Shown: positions 38,374 through 47,080, counted from the stretch's first letter. The stretch: 52,863 nt of DNA from Herbiconiux sp. (GCF_023264855.1 NZ_JAHFUW010000030.1:1-52863), one strand, 5' to 3'. Numbers and translations are program-made. Notes: generated from the sequence alone by a model not told the origin.

Positions 38374-38910
38374 TCAGCGGATGAACTGGTTCACGAAGTC
38401 GGCACCGAGGCCCACCGCCTCGTAGTGGCGGCGGGCGTTCTCGATCTTCGTGAACACATCTTCGACCCCGATGGAATTCCCATCGGGGTCGACGTAGATG
38501 TAGGCGCCGGTGACGTGGAACAGCGTCGCCATCTCCTCCACGTCGTCCGGGATCTCGAGGGTGTGGATGTCGCCCGGCGGCTCGAAGGCGTAGCCGCCCT
38601 CCTCGGCCCACCAGCTGTGCTCGAGGTAGTGCCAGCGCCCCTTCAGCACGGTGGCGTGCACCGGACCGGCGTGCCGGTGCCGCGACAGGATGCCGCTCTT
38701 GCGCACGCGCAGGATGTTCACGAAGTACCCCTGGCTCACCGAGAGCAGCAGGGGCTTGAAGGTCACGTCCGCCGACTGCGGCACCCAGAGCCGCTCGTCG
38801 CCGCCGAGATCCAGGGCGCCGTCGACCACCAGATCGTCGACCATGCCGAACGGCTGCTCGCCCCGGTACGGGATGGCCGCGTCTTCCCGGCTCACTTCTG
38901 CAGGATTCAT
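38374..38910 (-). CDS. 2,4'-dihydroxyacetophenone dioxygenase-like cupin
   Basis: 178 residues. A cupin fold with ChrR-like features: RKSGILSRHRHAGPVHATVLKG near residues 69-91, followed by GDIHTLEIPDD near 113. The His residues (RHRHAG and GDIH) and the Glu in LEHSWW form the usual metal site. The DAD family cleaves 2,4'-dihydroxyacetophenone with Fe(II), but family members vary. GGAGGG lies 9 nt before the ATG. It is divergent from an IclR gene, its probable regulator, and the shared interval has a symmetric operator. Confidence 0.82.
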   Translation of the reverse strand: MNPAEVSREDAAIPYRGEQPFGMVDDLVVDGALDLGGDERLWVPQSADVTFKPLLLSVSQGYFVNILRVRKSGILSRHRHAGPVHATVLKGRWHYLEHSWWAEEGGYAFEPPGDIHTLEIPDDVEEMATLFHVTGAYIYVDPDGNSIGVEDVFTKIENARRHYEAVGLGADFVNQFIR

Positions 38911-38938
38911 CGTCGAATGCCCTCCATTTTCAAATAGC

Positions 38939-38968
38939 TGTAGTAACTTCTACAATATGAAATAGACT
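38939..38968 (+). promoter_or_regulatory. IclR operator and promoter of the divergent pair
   Basis: TGTAG-TAACTT-CTACA (38939-38954) is a perfect dyad midway between the two starts. TAGACT (38963-38968) lies 6 nt before the ATG of the IclR gene, as expected for a leaderless promoter. The 38925-38968 stretch is strongly AT-rich. Autoregulation by the IclR protein is likely. Confidence 0.55.
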
Positions 38969-38974
38969 AGTCGG

Positions 38975-39733
38975 ATGACCGCCGCCACCGGAAGCAGCAC
39001 CACGATCCAGTCCGTCGCCCGCGCCTCGCGCATCCTCGTCGCCGTGGCCGGATCCAGCGGCGGGCTCACCGCCCAGCAGGTGGCCGACCGCCTCGATCTC
39101 GGCCTCTCCACCGCCTACCACCTGCTCAGCACCCTCGCCGAGGAGGGCATGCTCAGCAAGGTCGAGGGGCGCCGCTACGCCCTCGGGCCGGTGCTCGGCG
39201 AGATCGCCGCCACGATCGTGCGCGAGCTCCGGCCGCCGGCCCGCTACCTGCGCGCCCTGAACCAGGTCGCCGAGGCCACCGGCGAGACGGCGTACCTGAC
39301 CGGCTGGCACGTCGGCACCATCACGATCCTCGCCACCGTCGAGGGCGCTCACGCCGTTCGCGTGGCGGGCCTGGAGACCGGCTTCAGCGAGAGCGTGCAT
39401 GCCCGGGCGAGCGGCAAGCTGCTGCTCGCCTTCGCCGAGCCGGCCGCGCGCGACGCCCTGCTCGGCACCCACGAGCTCACCCGGTACACCCCGGCCACCC
39501 TCACGGATGCCGCCCGCTTCGACGAGGAGCTCGACCGCATCCGGGCCGCCGGCGAGGCGCACGACCGGGAGGAGTACCGGGAAGGGGTGCGCACCCTCGC
39601 CCGCCCGATCCTCGAGAACGGCACGGTGACGGCGGCATTGGCCGTGTCGGCGCCGGCGGCCCGCTTCGAAGCGCACGAGGACGCCATCCGCAGCGCTCTG
39701 GCCGCGGCCTGCCGGGCGGCACAGCTCGGCTGA
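38975..39733 (+). CDS. IclR family transcriptional regulator
   Basis: 252 residues. The N-terminal winged helix contains GLTAQQVADRLDLGLSTAYHLL near residues 30-51, and the IclR effector domain spans about 85-245 with TGETAYLTGW and GLETGFSES. The mRNA is probably leaderless (see promoter). It is predicted to control the divergent cupin dioxygenase gene in response to an aromatic acid or ketone. Confidence 0.87.
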   Translation: MTAATGSSTTIQSVARASRILVAVAGSSGGLTAQQVADRLDLGLSTAYHLLSTLAEEGMLSKVEGRRYALGPVLGEIAATIVRELRPPARYLRALNQVAEATGETAYLTGWHVGTITILATVEGAHAVRVAGLETGFSESVHARASGKLLLAFAEPAARDALLGTHELTRYTPATLTDAARFDEELDRIRAAGEAHDREEYREGVRTLARPILENGTVTAALAVSAPAARFEAHEDAIRSALAAACRAAQLG

Positions 39734-39739
39734 TCGGCC

Positions 39740-40132
39740 TCAGATGCGCGGAATCGCCTCGGAGCCCGGGGCGGGCTTCGCCGGATCGCACAACCGCAGC
39801 ACCAGAACGATGACGCCCGCAATGGGCACGAGCAGCCAGAGCAGCTGAAGCCAGCTGTTGCCGCCGTCGCGCAGGCGCCGCACGGCGACCGCGAGGGTGG
39901 GCAGAAGCACCACGACCGACCAGACCGACGCGAGCGTGGTGCCGATGGCCAGCATGCCCAGCGGTGTGCTGATGTTCAGCGCTCCCAGCCCGAAGCTCAC
40001 CACCGAGACGAACAGGATGAACCACCAGAACTCGGCGACACCGGCGCGACCGGCGAAATCGGCGTACTTGCGCGCACCGGTGACGATGGCGGTACCGAAC
40101 GACATCGAGGGGCCTGCGGTCGAGTCGCTCAT
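39740..40132 (-). CDS. DUF805 membrane protein
   Basis: 130 residues with four hydrophobic helices and the DUF805 pattern: KYADFAGRAGVAEFWWFILF near residues 22-41, VRRLRDGGNSW near 83-93, and a charged C-terminus with a Pro-rich tail. A TAGAAT box (40144-40139) lies 6 nt before the ATG, so it is probably leaderless. It is found widely in bacteria, and no function is established. Confidence 0.87.
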   Translation of the reverse strand: MSDSTAGPSMSFGTAIVTGARKYADFAGRAGVAEFWWFILFVSVVSFGLGALNISTPLGMLAIGTTLASVWSVVVLLPTLAVAVRRLRDGGNSWLQLLWLLVPIAGVIVLVLRLCDPAKPAPGSEAIPRI

Positions 40133-40204
40133 CCCCCGATTCTACCGAGGCCGCATCCGGTGCTCCGATCGGGAGTACGGATGCGGCCTCCCTAGGATGA
40201 GGCC

Positions 40205-40846
40205 ATGTCACCCGAACCCGGCGAGGCCCCCGAGAGCGGTGTCAGGCGCCTCGTGGCCTTCACCGACGCGGTCGTGGCGATCGCCATCACGCTGATCGTG
40301 CTGCCCCTGGTCGACACGGCCCAGGAGGGGGCGTCGTCCGCGACCGACTTCCTCACCGCGAACGCGCTCGGCCTCGGCGCGGCCGCGCTCAGCTTCGTGG
40401 TGATCGCCGCGTTCTGGAAAGACCACCACCGGCTCTACCAAGGCGTCACGCGGTCCACCCGGGCGCTGGTGAACGCGAACCTCCTGTGGGTGGCGGGCAT
40501 CGTGTTCCTGCCGCTGCCCACAGTGCTCGTGGTCTCCTCGCCCGGGCACGACTCGCTCGCCGCCGGGCTCTACATCGGCGCCGTGCTCGTGACGCAGATC
40601 GCGGTGCGCCTGCAAGAGCTGATCCTGGCGCGACGGGGGCTGCTCCCGCCCGGACGCGAACCGGTGCGCGGCTACCTCTGGGCCGACTGGATCACCGCCG
40701 GCCTCACCGCGCTCGCTCTGGCCGTCACGCTCAGCGTTCCGCCGGCGGGTCTCTACCCCCTGCTGCTGATGCTGCTCTCCTGGCCGATCAACTGGCTCGT
40801 GCGCCGCGGCGGTCCGCCCGAGGCGCGCACGCACCGCATCCTCTGA
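40205..40846 (+). CDS. TMEM175-like potassium channel protein (DUF1211)
   Basis: 213 residues with six hydrophobic helices. The family signature RLVAFTDAVVAIAITLIVLPL (residues 14-34) corresponds to the pore-lining first helix of TMEM175 channels, with FTD in place of FSD. AFWKDHHRLYQG near 75 is also conserved. Bacterial members conduct K+ with weak selectivity. A TAGGAT box at 40193-40198, 6 nt before the ATG, indicates a leaderless message. Confidence 0.85.
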   Translation: MSPEPGEAPESGVRRLVAFTDAVVAIAITLIVLPLVDTAQEGASSATDFLTANALGLGAAALSFVVIAAFWKDHHRLYQGVTRSTRALVNANLLWVAGIVFLPLPTVLVVSSPGHDSLAAGLYIGAVLVTQIAVRLQELILARRGLLPPGREPVRGYLWADWITAGLTALALAVTLSVPPAGLYPLLLMLLSWPINWLVRRGGPPEARTHRIL

Positions 40847-40901
40847 CCGCCCGGGGCGGGGCGGGGCGTGCGGAGTCGGCGCATCCGTCCATACTGAGAG
40901 G

Positions 40902-42287
40902 ATGCCCCCGGAACCGGCCTGGATCGACCTGACGGTCGCGCAGACGCGCCGCTCGGCACTCGTCGAACCGCCCTCCCGGCGAGGCCTGTTCACTCGACTG
41001 ATCGCGGCCGCCGTGCTGGTGGTGCTCGTGGTCGTCGCCGTCGGCGTGTTCGTGGCCCGCCAGCTCGCCGAGCGCGAGGCCGTGCACGATGCCGCCCGCT
41101 CGGCTCAGCTGCTCGGCGACGTGATCGTCGAGCCGGCGCTCAGCGACGCGCTGCTCGACGGCGATGCCGAGGCGCGCGCGATGCTCGACGAGCTGGTGCG
41201 CAGCCGGGTGCTCGGCGACTCCGTGGTGCGGGTCAAGATCTGGGACGCCGACGGCCGCATCCTGTACTCCGACGAACCGCGCCTGATCGGCGAGACCTTC
41301 GGCCTCGACGACGAGGAGCGGACGGTGCTCGCCAGCAACGGGGTGGAGGCCGAGGTGAGCGACCTCGGCGCCCCCGAGAACCGCTACGAGACCGGGCAGG
41401 GCGCCTTGCTCGAGGCCTACCACGCGGTGACCAGCCCCAGCGGGCGGGCCGTCTTGTTCGAGGCCTACTTCCGCTACGACCAGGTGAGTGTGCGCACGGG
41501 CGAGCTCTGGGGCGCGTTCTCGCTGCTCGCCGTGGGCAGCGTGCTCGCTCTGCTCGTGCTGCTGCTGCCGCTCGGGCGGCGGCTGGTGGTGTACCTGCGC
41601 GACGTGCGCGCCCACCGTGAGGCCGTGCTGCAGCACGCGCTCGACGCCTCCTCCGACGAGCGGCGGCGGATCGCCGGCCGTCTGCACGACGGCGCCATCC
41701 AAGACCTCACGGCGAGCGCCCTCGCGCTGCACGGCGGGGCCTCGCGCGCTCAGCGATCCGGAGACGCCGCCCTCGCCGCCGAGCTCGACGAGGCGGCGCG
41801 CACGCTGCGCGCCAACGTGGGCGGACTGCGCTCGCTGCTCGTGGACGTGTACCCGCCGAGCCTGACGGCGGCGGGCATCCGGCCGGCACTCGACGATCTC
41901 GCCGACGCGGTGCGCGGCCGCGGCGTGCGGGTGCGGATCGTGGACGACGAGCTGCCCGACCTCACCCCCGACGAGGCGCGCCTGGTGTTCCGGGTGGTGC
42001 GGGAGTGCCTCGCGAACACCGTGCGGCACGCGAAGGCCGGCGAGGCGGTGGTGACGCTCGGGCCGGTGCAGCCCGACGGATCGGTGCCGGTGGAGATCGC
42101 CGACGACGGGCACGGCTTCGATCCGGAGGGCATCGAACAGCCGGAGTCGGGGCACCTCGGCATTCCGCTGATCGTCGAGGCGGCGGCCGCCGAGGGCGCC
42201 CGGCTGCGGGTGCGCAGCAGGCCCGGGCAGGGCACCCGCTGGCAGCTCGTTCTGCGCGCGAACGCCTCTGCGGGGGCCCGCGGATGA
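40902..42287 (+). CDS. NarL-type sensor histidine kinase
   Basis: 461 residues. The N-terminal helix (about 28-51) and a second helix (about 197-220) flank an extracytoplasmic sensor of roughly 145 residues. After a short linker comes HisKA_3 with ERRRIAGRLHDGAIQDL (phospho-His near residue 266), then the HATPase with RECLANTVRHAKA, DDGHGFD and GHLGIPL. The C-terminal ATG/TGA overlap with the response regulator shows coupled expression. CATACT lies 6 nt before the ATG. The stimulus is not known. Confidence 0.9.
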   Translation: MPPEPAWIDLTVAQTRRSALVEPPSRRGLFTRLIAAAVLVVLVVVAVGVFVARQLAEREAVHDAARSAQLLGDVIVEPALSDALLDGDAEARAMLDELVRSRVLGDSVVRVKIWDADGRILYSDEPRLIGETFGLDDEERTVLASNGVEAEVSDLGAPENRYETGQGALLEAYHAVTSPSGRAVLFEAYFRYDQVSVRTGELWGAFSLLAVGSVLALLVLLLPLGRRLVVYLRDVRAHREAVLQHALDASSDERRRIAGRLHDGAIQDLTASALALHGGASRAQRSGDAALAAELDEAARTLRANVGGLRSLLVDVYPPSLTAAGIRPALDDLADAVRGRGVRVRIVDDELPDLTPDEARLVFRVVRECLANTVRHAKAGEAVVTLGPVQPDGSVPVEIADDGHGFDPEGIEQPESGHLGIPLIVEAAAAEGARLRVRSRPGQGTRWQLVLRANASAGARG

Positions 42288-42913
42288 TCCGGGTGGCGCT
42301 GATCGACGACCATCCGCTGGTGCGCGCCGGGTTGATCGCGCTGCTGCGCGAACTCGACGACGTGACGGTCGTGGGTGACGCGGCCGACGGATCCGACGCG
42401 CTGGCTCTGGTGCGCGACAGCCACCCCGACCTGCTGCTGATGGACCTGTCGATGCCGGGCATGGACGGAGTGGATGCCACCCGGGTGCTGCGGCAGGAGC
42501 ATCCGGCCCTCCCCATCGTCATCCTCACCTCCTCGCGCGACGGCGAGCGCCTGCGCGACGCCCTCGCCGCCGGAGCCACCGGCTACCTGCTGAAGGACGC
42601 CGAACCCGCCGAGATCGCTGCCGGCATCCGCTCGGCCGCCCGCGGCGAATCGCCGATCGATCCCCGGGTGGCGCGGATGCTCTTCCCGGCCGCCGAAACC
42701 ACTGCGGCGTCCGAGCCGCTCATCCGGGGCCGCGAAGCCGAGGTGCTGCGCCTGGTCGCCCGGGGTCTGGCGAACAAGCAGATCGCGCGCGAGCTCGGTA
42801 TCGCCGAACGCACCGTCAAGGTGCACCTCGGCAGCGTCTTCCGCCGCCTGGGCCTGAACGACCGCACCAGCGCCGCCCTCTGGGCGCGCGAGCATCAGCC
42901 CGACATCGAGTAG
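42284..42913 (+). CDS. NarL/FixJ-family response regulator
   Basis: 209 residues. The receiver domain has acidic DD at residues 8-9, the phospho-acceptor Asp in LLLMDLSMPG near 54 and the conserved Lys in LLKDAE near 104. The LuxR-type HTH contains REAEVLRLVARGLANKQIARELGIAERTVK split across helices near 149-178. It overlaps the kinase stop by 4 nt, forming a classical two-component pair. No divergent target is obvious; the secreted protein downstream is a candidate. Confidence 0.92.
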   Translation: MIRVALIDDHPLVRAGLIALLRELDDVTVVGDAADGSDALALVRDSHPDLLLMDLSMPGMDGVDATRVLRQEHPALPIVILTSSRDGERLRDALAAGATGYLLKDAEPAEIAAGIRSAARGESPIDPRVARMLFPAAETTAASEPLIRGREAEVLRLVARGLANKQIARELGIAERTVKVHLGSVFRRLGLNDRTSAALWAREHQPDIE

Positions 42914-43012
42914 GTACTAGTACCAAGGTCGTATCGACTGCACGACGGGCGTCGATGACGATGGGAGAGCGGCCAGCCCGCATCCGCTCCCCCCGTCTCC
43001 GGAAGGCCTGTC

Positions 43013-43906
43013 ATGACCACTCGACTCCCCCGCTCGCCGCGGCCGTTCCGCCGCATCGCCCGCGGCGCCCTCGTCGCCGCCACGATCACCGCCACCGCCC
43101 TGGTGGGAGCCACGGCCCTGGCCGCTCCCGCCAGCGCCAAGCCCTCGGCCGGCGGCGGCGACTACGCCGTCACCGTGAACGGCACCACCTACAACCCCGC
43201 GGCCGGCAAAGACGTGAAGCTGAAAGACATCGCGGTCGCCGGGTCGATCACCGTGAAGGGCCTGAACAACACCTTCCGCATCGATCCCAGCACGCTCGGT
43301 GTGTACGACTACACGCTCACCGGCGCTCCGGACGCGCTGCGCATGGTCACCGCGCCCACGGTGGTGTTCGCCTCGAAGGTGCCCACCCTCACCCCCGCGC
43401 AGATCGGCAAGGTCACGATCAAAGAGCTGCAGGTGCAGGACGACACCCTCGTCGTCACCTTCAACGCCGCCGGCGGCAAGCTGAAGATCCAGGCGAAGGA
43501 CGGCGCCCAGGGCGGCATCTTCCAGATGGAGCCGGAGTTCGCCGGATCCGTCGAACTCGTGCACACGCTCGGCCCTGGCCTGTTCTACTTCGTCAACCAG
43601 TACACCGGCAAGGTCAACTTCGGCAACGGAGTGGATGCCGTGAGCGCCTCGCAGAGCGCCACCGGCTTCCACCAGATGCTGCTCGGCAAGGACAGCCCTC
43701 AGGTCGCCACCAAGACCCTGCAGACCGGAACCGTCACCAAGTGGCTCGTGACCTCGGGCGGACGCCTCGGCGGCGTGCTCGGCGAAGACGCCATCGAGCT
43801 CTCGCAGGGCGCCACGAACTGCACCAGCCAGTGCCAGGCGCAGAACCAGATCCACGGATCGCTGCCGGTGCCGCCGAACCCGACGAACCCCACGCCCATC
43901 GGCTGA
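43013..43906 (+). CDS. Secreted protein of unknown function
   Basis: 297 residues with a strong signal peptide (RR-rich N-terminus, Ala/Val core, ASA-K site near residue 43). The mature chain is beta-rich, with repeated short T/V/K strands and a C-terminal Pro-rich end (PVPPNPTNPTP). Two cysteines (CTSQC, near 273) could form a loop. No domain is recognised. GGAAGG lies 7 nt before the ATG. It follows the two-component genes by 99 nt in the same direction, so it may be a target of that regulator. A terminator follows. Confidence 0.75.
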   Translation: MTTRLPRSPRPFRRIARGALVAATITATALVGATALAAPASAKPSAGGGDYAVTVNGTTYNPAAGKDVKLKDIAVAGSITVKGLNNTFRIDPSTLGVYDYTLTGAPDALRMVTAPTVVFASKVPTLTPAQIGKVTIKELQVQDDTLVVTFNAAGGKLKIQAKDGAQGGIFQMEPEFAGSVELVHTLGPGLFYFVNQYTGKVNFGNGVDAVSASQSATGFHQMLLGKDSPQVATKTLQTGTVTKWLVTSGGRLGGVLGEDAIELSQGATNCTSQCQAQNQIHGSLPVPPNPTNPTPIG

Positions 43907-43920
43907 GTTCGCCGGATGCG

Positions 43921-43948
43921 GGGCCGCACGCTTGGGGGCGTGCGGCCC
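43921..43948 (+). terminator. Terminator after the secreted-protein gene
   Basis: An 11-bp perfect stem (43921-43931 with 43938-43948), a 6-nt loop and a short TTTCC tract. It is directly followed by a 15-bp tandem duplication (43950-43979). Confidence 0.8.
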
Positions 43949-43949
43949 T

Positions 43950-43979
43950 TTCCGTCGTGTCAGGTTCCGTCGTGTCAGG
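43950..43979. repeat. 15-bp tandem duplication spanning a stop codon
   Basis: TTCCGTCGTGTCAGG is present twice in direct succession. The TCA in the second copy is the stop codon of the leftward membrane-protein gene. Confidence 0.85.
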
Positions 43980-44430
43980 TGCGGCGGATGCACCAGGCCG
44001 CGAAGAGGCCGGCGGCGAGCGCCCCCACCACCACGATCGACGAGATCATCAGCCACACCTGCCACGAGCCGAGCAGGCCGCTCGCCGCGATGCCGATCGA
44101 GGCCGTGCCCACGGCGATCCGCCACAGCACCGCGCGGCTGCGCGCGCGCACCGCGAGTCCGCGCCTATCGACCTCCAGCCAGGCGACGACGCCCACCAGG
44201 GTGGCCATCACCGCCACCACGAAGCCGAGCATCAGGCTGGTCGAGGCGGTCAGCACCCCGAGGCCCGGCGCCCCCTTCGAGGTGAGCGCGAAGGTGATCT
44301 GCGAGGTCACGAAGGTGACGATTCCGGCGGCGAGGCCGCCCTCCAGAACGAACCAGCCCGAGTGGCTGACGTCCTGTTCCTGCCGGAGGCCGTCGAGGCG
44401 GCTCCCCGTCTTGCGTACTGCGATGGTCAT
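43975..44430 (-). CDS. Four-helix membrane protein of unknown function
   Basis: 151 residues with four hydrophobic segments (about residues 28-48, 62-82, 98-115 and 120-140), the last ending in the basic CIRRT. The ATG at 44430 has GGAG 6 nt upstream; longer in-frame starts lack one. No family is recognised. The gene is bounded by a duplication at its stop and by a non-coding stretch upstream. Confidence 0.7.
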   Translation of the reverse strand: MTIAVRKTGSRLDGLRQEQDVSHSGWFVLEGGLAAGIVTFVTSQITFALTSKGAPGLGVLTASTSLMLGFVVAVMATLVGVVAWLEVDRRGLAVRARSRAVLWRIAVGTASIGIAASGLLGSWQVWLMISSIVVVGALAAGLFAAWCIRRT

Positions 44431-44806
44431 GGACACTCCGGATCGGAGACGAACGGATGCAGCCACCGGTCGTCGTGGTGCCGAATGGGCGACGCTGCCC
44501 TGGGGATTCGGAGCCCTCACTCGTCATCGAGTGGAACCGGGAATCGTTCGGCGGCCGGAGGCGATCGGCTGCGGTCGCGGTCGTTGCACGCATCCGTCAC
44601 CTCCTCAGAAGGCACCGGTCCCACGCTGGACCGGTCTGCTGCCCCCACGATACCGCCGCATCGGCTCCGGCGGCTTAGGCGGAGCTGCCGATTCCCGCGG
44701 GAAGTAGGGCATCCGCCCGATGAGGCGACCCCTCCTCAGCGAGGAACGTGAGGGCATCAGGACGATCCGTCGGGGATCGGCCGCATCCGACCGGAAGGCA
44801 TCTCCC
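44431..44806. other. Non-coding interval with one small palindrome
   Basis: About 375 bases between a leftward and a rightward gene. ACCGGTCC (44614-44621) and GGACCGGT (44628-44635) form a perfect 8-bp dyad with a 6-nt centre, possibly an operator. A strong GGAGGT site on the minus strand precedes an ATG at 44593, but the frame that follows looks like arbitrary GC-rich translation. No convincing gene was found. Confidence 0.45.
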
Positions 44807-44956
44807 ATGCTGTTCTTCATCGTCATCCTTGCCGCTCTCGCCCTGTGGGCCGTCATCGTGGCCGTTCTCGCCGTCGTCCACGACGGTCCCGGCCCCCGGC
44901 TGGGCGCAGGGGAAGAACAGGGCACACTGGAGGGACAGTCCCGTTCGAGGGGATAG
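44807..44956 (+). CDS. Small single-helix membrane protein
   Basis: 49 residues from the ATG at 44807. GGAAGG lies 9 nt upstream. Residues 2-25 form one hydrophobic helix (LFFIVILAALALWAVIVAV) and the rest is polar and Gly-rich. It ends 21 nt before the esterase gene in the same direction, so they could form an operon. Small proteins like this are frequent in the group and usually have no assigned role. Confidence 0.6.
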   Translation: MLFFIVILAALALWAVIVAVLAVVHDGPGPRLGAGEEQGTLEGQSRSRG

Positions 44957-44977
44957 TCCGACCGATCCGAGGTGGCC

Positions 44978-45886
44978 ATGTCCGTTCCGATGTCCCTCAC
45001 GCGCGGCCTGCTCGGCATCGCGCCCCTGAAGGCGGCGTGGCGGAGAGCCGGCGAGTCGCGCGGCCTCCACGACGCCCCGGCGCCACCTTCCCTCCGCCGT
45101 CTCTGCACGGTCGAGCACCGGATGCTGGGCGGCTTCCCGGTGACGCTCGTCACGCCCCGCGAGCACGCGACCGGCACGCAGCTGGTGTACCTGCACGGCG
45201 GCGGATACGTGGGGCCGATCATCGCGGCGCACTGGAGCATCATCACCTCGCTGGTGCTGCGCTCCGGAGCGACCGTCGTGGTGCCGAGCTACGGCCTCGC
45301 TCCCGAGCACACGGCGGTGGAGGCCTATCCGTTCCTCGAGGAGGTCTACCGGCAGGCGCTGGACCGGGCCGCCGCCACCGGGTCCCCCGTCTTCGTCGGG
45401 GGCGATTCGGCCGGCGCCGGTCTCGCCGTGGGGCTCGCGGTGCGCTGCCGCGACGGCGAGCTGCCCCCGCCGGCCGGGCTGCTGCTGTTCTCGCCCTGGC
45501 TCGACGTGCGGCTCGAATCGGCGGCCATCGCCGCGCTCGAGCCGCGCGATCCGCTGCTCGAGCGCTCGAACCTGGTCGAGGCGGGAAGGCTCTGGGCCGC
45601 AGGGTCGCCGGGCGGCACCGCCGATCCGCTGGTCAGCCCGCTCACCGACTCGCTCGCGGGCCTGCCGCCCGCCTTCGTGTACCAGGGCGACCGCGACATC
45701 CTGCTGCCGGATGCGAAGACCTTCGCCGCGAAGGCGACGGCGGCCGGCAGTTCGGTGCAGCTGCGCATCTACCCCGGCGCCATCCACGTGTTCGTGGGCG
45801 CCGGCTGGACGCCCGAGGCGAAGCGGGCTCTGGCCGATGCGGCCGGGCGCCTGCGTGCGCACGACACGGCCGACGACTCCGCCTGA
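44978..45886 (+). CDS. Alpha/beta hydrolase of the HSL-type esterase family
   Basis: 302 residues. The oxyanion motif HGGGYVG is near residue 69, the nucleophile GDSAGAG near 145, the acid in QGDRDILLPD near 240 and the catalytic His in GAIHVF near 267, all in expected order. HSL-type enzymes cleave short acyl esters. GAGG lies 5 nt before the ATG at 44978, which I prefer to the GTG at 44972. The natural substrate is unknown. Confidence 0.85.
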   Translation: MSVPMSLTRGLLGIAPLKAAWRRAGESRGLHDAPAPPSLRRLCTVEHRMLGGFPVTLVTPREHATGTQLVYLHGGGYVGPIIAAHWSIITSLVLRSGATVVVPSYGLAPEHTAVEAYPFLEEVYRQALDRAAATGSPVFVGGDSAGAGLAVGLAVRCRDGELPPPAGLLLFSPWLDVRLESAAIAALEPRDPLLERSNLVEAGRLWAAGSPGGTADPLVSPLTDSLAGLPPAFVYQGDRDILLPDAKTFAAKATAAGSSVQLRIYPGAIHVFVGAGWTPEAKRALADAAGRLRAHDTADDSA

Positions 45887-45902
45887 GCGGACGGCCGGGC
45901 GC

Positions 45903-46454
45903 CTACCGGGTCCGGATCGCCGGGCTCGCCGATCCGCGGATCGTCACGACGGTGTACTCGATGTTGGCCACCGCGTGCAGCACGCAGCCCACTCCCACCA
46001 CGGCGAGCGCCGCGGTGCCGAGCAGCCGGTCGCCCGGCCAGAACGACTCCACGAGCAGCAGCAGCGGGAAGCCCGCCATCAACAGCACCGTGCGCACCCG
46101 GCCGAGCCAGCGCACCACCACGATGCCGGGCTTCTTCGCCAGGATCGTGATGCCCAGCAGCAGATCGCTCAGCAGCAGCACGACGGCCATCCACAGCGGC
46201 ACCAGCCCGGCGGCGACCAGGGTGACGCACACCACGAACTGGCTCACCCGATCGGCGATCGGATCGAGCTTCTTGCCGAGGTCGGTGATCTGGTCGAAGC
46301 GGCGGGCGATGAAGCCGTCGGCCCAGTCGGTGATGCCGAGCACGATCAGCACCATCAGCGCCAGCAGCGGATTGCGGAACACCAGCAACGACACCACGAA
46401 CAGCGGTGTCAGAACGACGAGTCGCCCGATGGAGATGGTGTTGGGAACGTTCAC
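45903..46454 (-). CDS. CDP-alcohol phosphatidyltransferase family protein
   Basis: 183 residues with about five membrane helices. The full catalytic signature D-x2-DG-x2-AR-x8-G-x3-D-x3-D is present (DWADGFIARR, then GKKLDPIAD, about residues 43-69). The enzyme joins a CDP-activated lipid to an alcohol phosphate or inositol/glycerol and acts in phospholipid synthesis. PgsA-type glycerol-phosphate use is likely by length, but not proved. It starts with GTG and has no clear ribosome-binding site. Confidence 0.87.
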   Translation of the reverse strand: MNVPNTISIGRLVVLTPLFVVSLLVFRNPLLALMVLIVLGITDWADGFIARRFDQITDLGKKLDPIADRVSQFVVCVTLVAAGLVPLWMAVVLLLSDLLLGITILAKKPGIVVVRWLGRVRTVLLMAGFPLLLLVESFWPGDRLLGTAALAVVGVGCVLHAVANIEYTVVTIRGSASPAIRTR

Positions 46455-46478
46455 GCGACCGGGTTCAGGCTCTGGGGC

Positions 46479-46694
46479 TCAGGCGTCGGGCAGCGACTCG
46501 GTCGTGATGATCGAGCCCGTCCAGCCTTCTTGCGAGGCGATCAGACCGGTCAGCTCGGCGTTGATGTAGAGCGTTCCCCCGTCGGGCCCGGCGGAGTGGA
46601 AATACGAGTCGGCGAACACGGAATCGCTCAGCACGACCTTCACGTTCGGATACGTCTGCACGATGCGTGTGATGGCTTTTTCCGGATCGGACAC
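46479..46694 (-). CDS. Small soluble protein of unknown function
   Basis: 71 residues from a GTG at 46694 that follows AAGGGG by a short spacer. The composition is balanced, with two Tyr/Phe-rich beta stretches (VKVVLSDSVFADSYF). No motif is recognised. It is divergent from the STAS gene at 46748 and only 53 nt from it, so it could share regulation with the partner-switching module. Confidence 0.55.
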   Translation of the reverse strand: MSDPEKAITRIVQTYPNVKVVLSDSVFADSYFHSAGPDGGTLYINAELTGLIASQEGWTGSIITTESLPDA

Positions 46695-46747
46695 CTCTCC
46701 CCCTTTCGATAGCCTGGGTACAGCTTACTTCTAGGGGGTATCCATCG

Positions 46748-47080
46748 ATGGAGTTCCAGACCGAATCGATCGGCGACGACGTCGCCGTCATCCGCGGTGA
46801 AGGCCGCCTGAACATGGTGTCGGGTCCGACCCTGCGCGAAGCCGCGAAGCGCGCCATCGACGGCGGCCGGCCGCGGCTCGTGCTCGATCTCGCGCCGATC
46901 CCGTTCATGGACTCCTCCGGGCTCGGCGCCATCATCAGCTGCCTGAAATCGGCCCGCGAGGCCGGCGGCGACCTGCGCATCGTGTCGCCGTCCAGCCAGG
47001 TGGCGATGGTGCTGAAGCTGTCGAACGTCGACAAGATCCTGCCCGCCTACGACAGCGCCGAGGCGGCCTACCGTGACTGA
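46748..47080 (+). CDS. STAS-domain anti-sigma factor antagonist
   Basis: 110 residues. A single STAS domain with the phosphorylatable Ser in the FMDSSGLGAII loop near residue 58, as in SpoIIAA/RsbV. In the dephosphorylated state it should bind the anti-sigma kinase and set a sigma factor free. The stop overlaps the start of the kinase gene by 8 nt. AGGGGG lies upstream of the ATG. Confidence 0.9.
   Translation: MEFQTESIGDDVAVIRGEGRLNMVSGPTLREAAKRAIDGGRPRLVLDLAPIPFMDSSGLGAIISCLKSAREAGGDLRIVSPSSQVAMVLKLSNVDKILPAYDSAEAAYRD

Noticed and set aside
44165-44593. A minus-strand gene behind a strong GGAGGT site with ATG at 44593
   Set aside because: The frame is antisense or out of frame with the four-helix membrane protein, and the product is Arg/Pro/Gly-rich without any motif.
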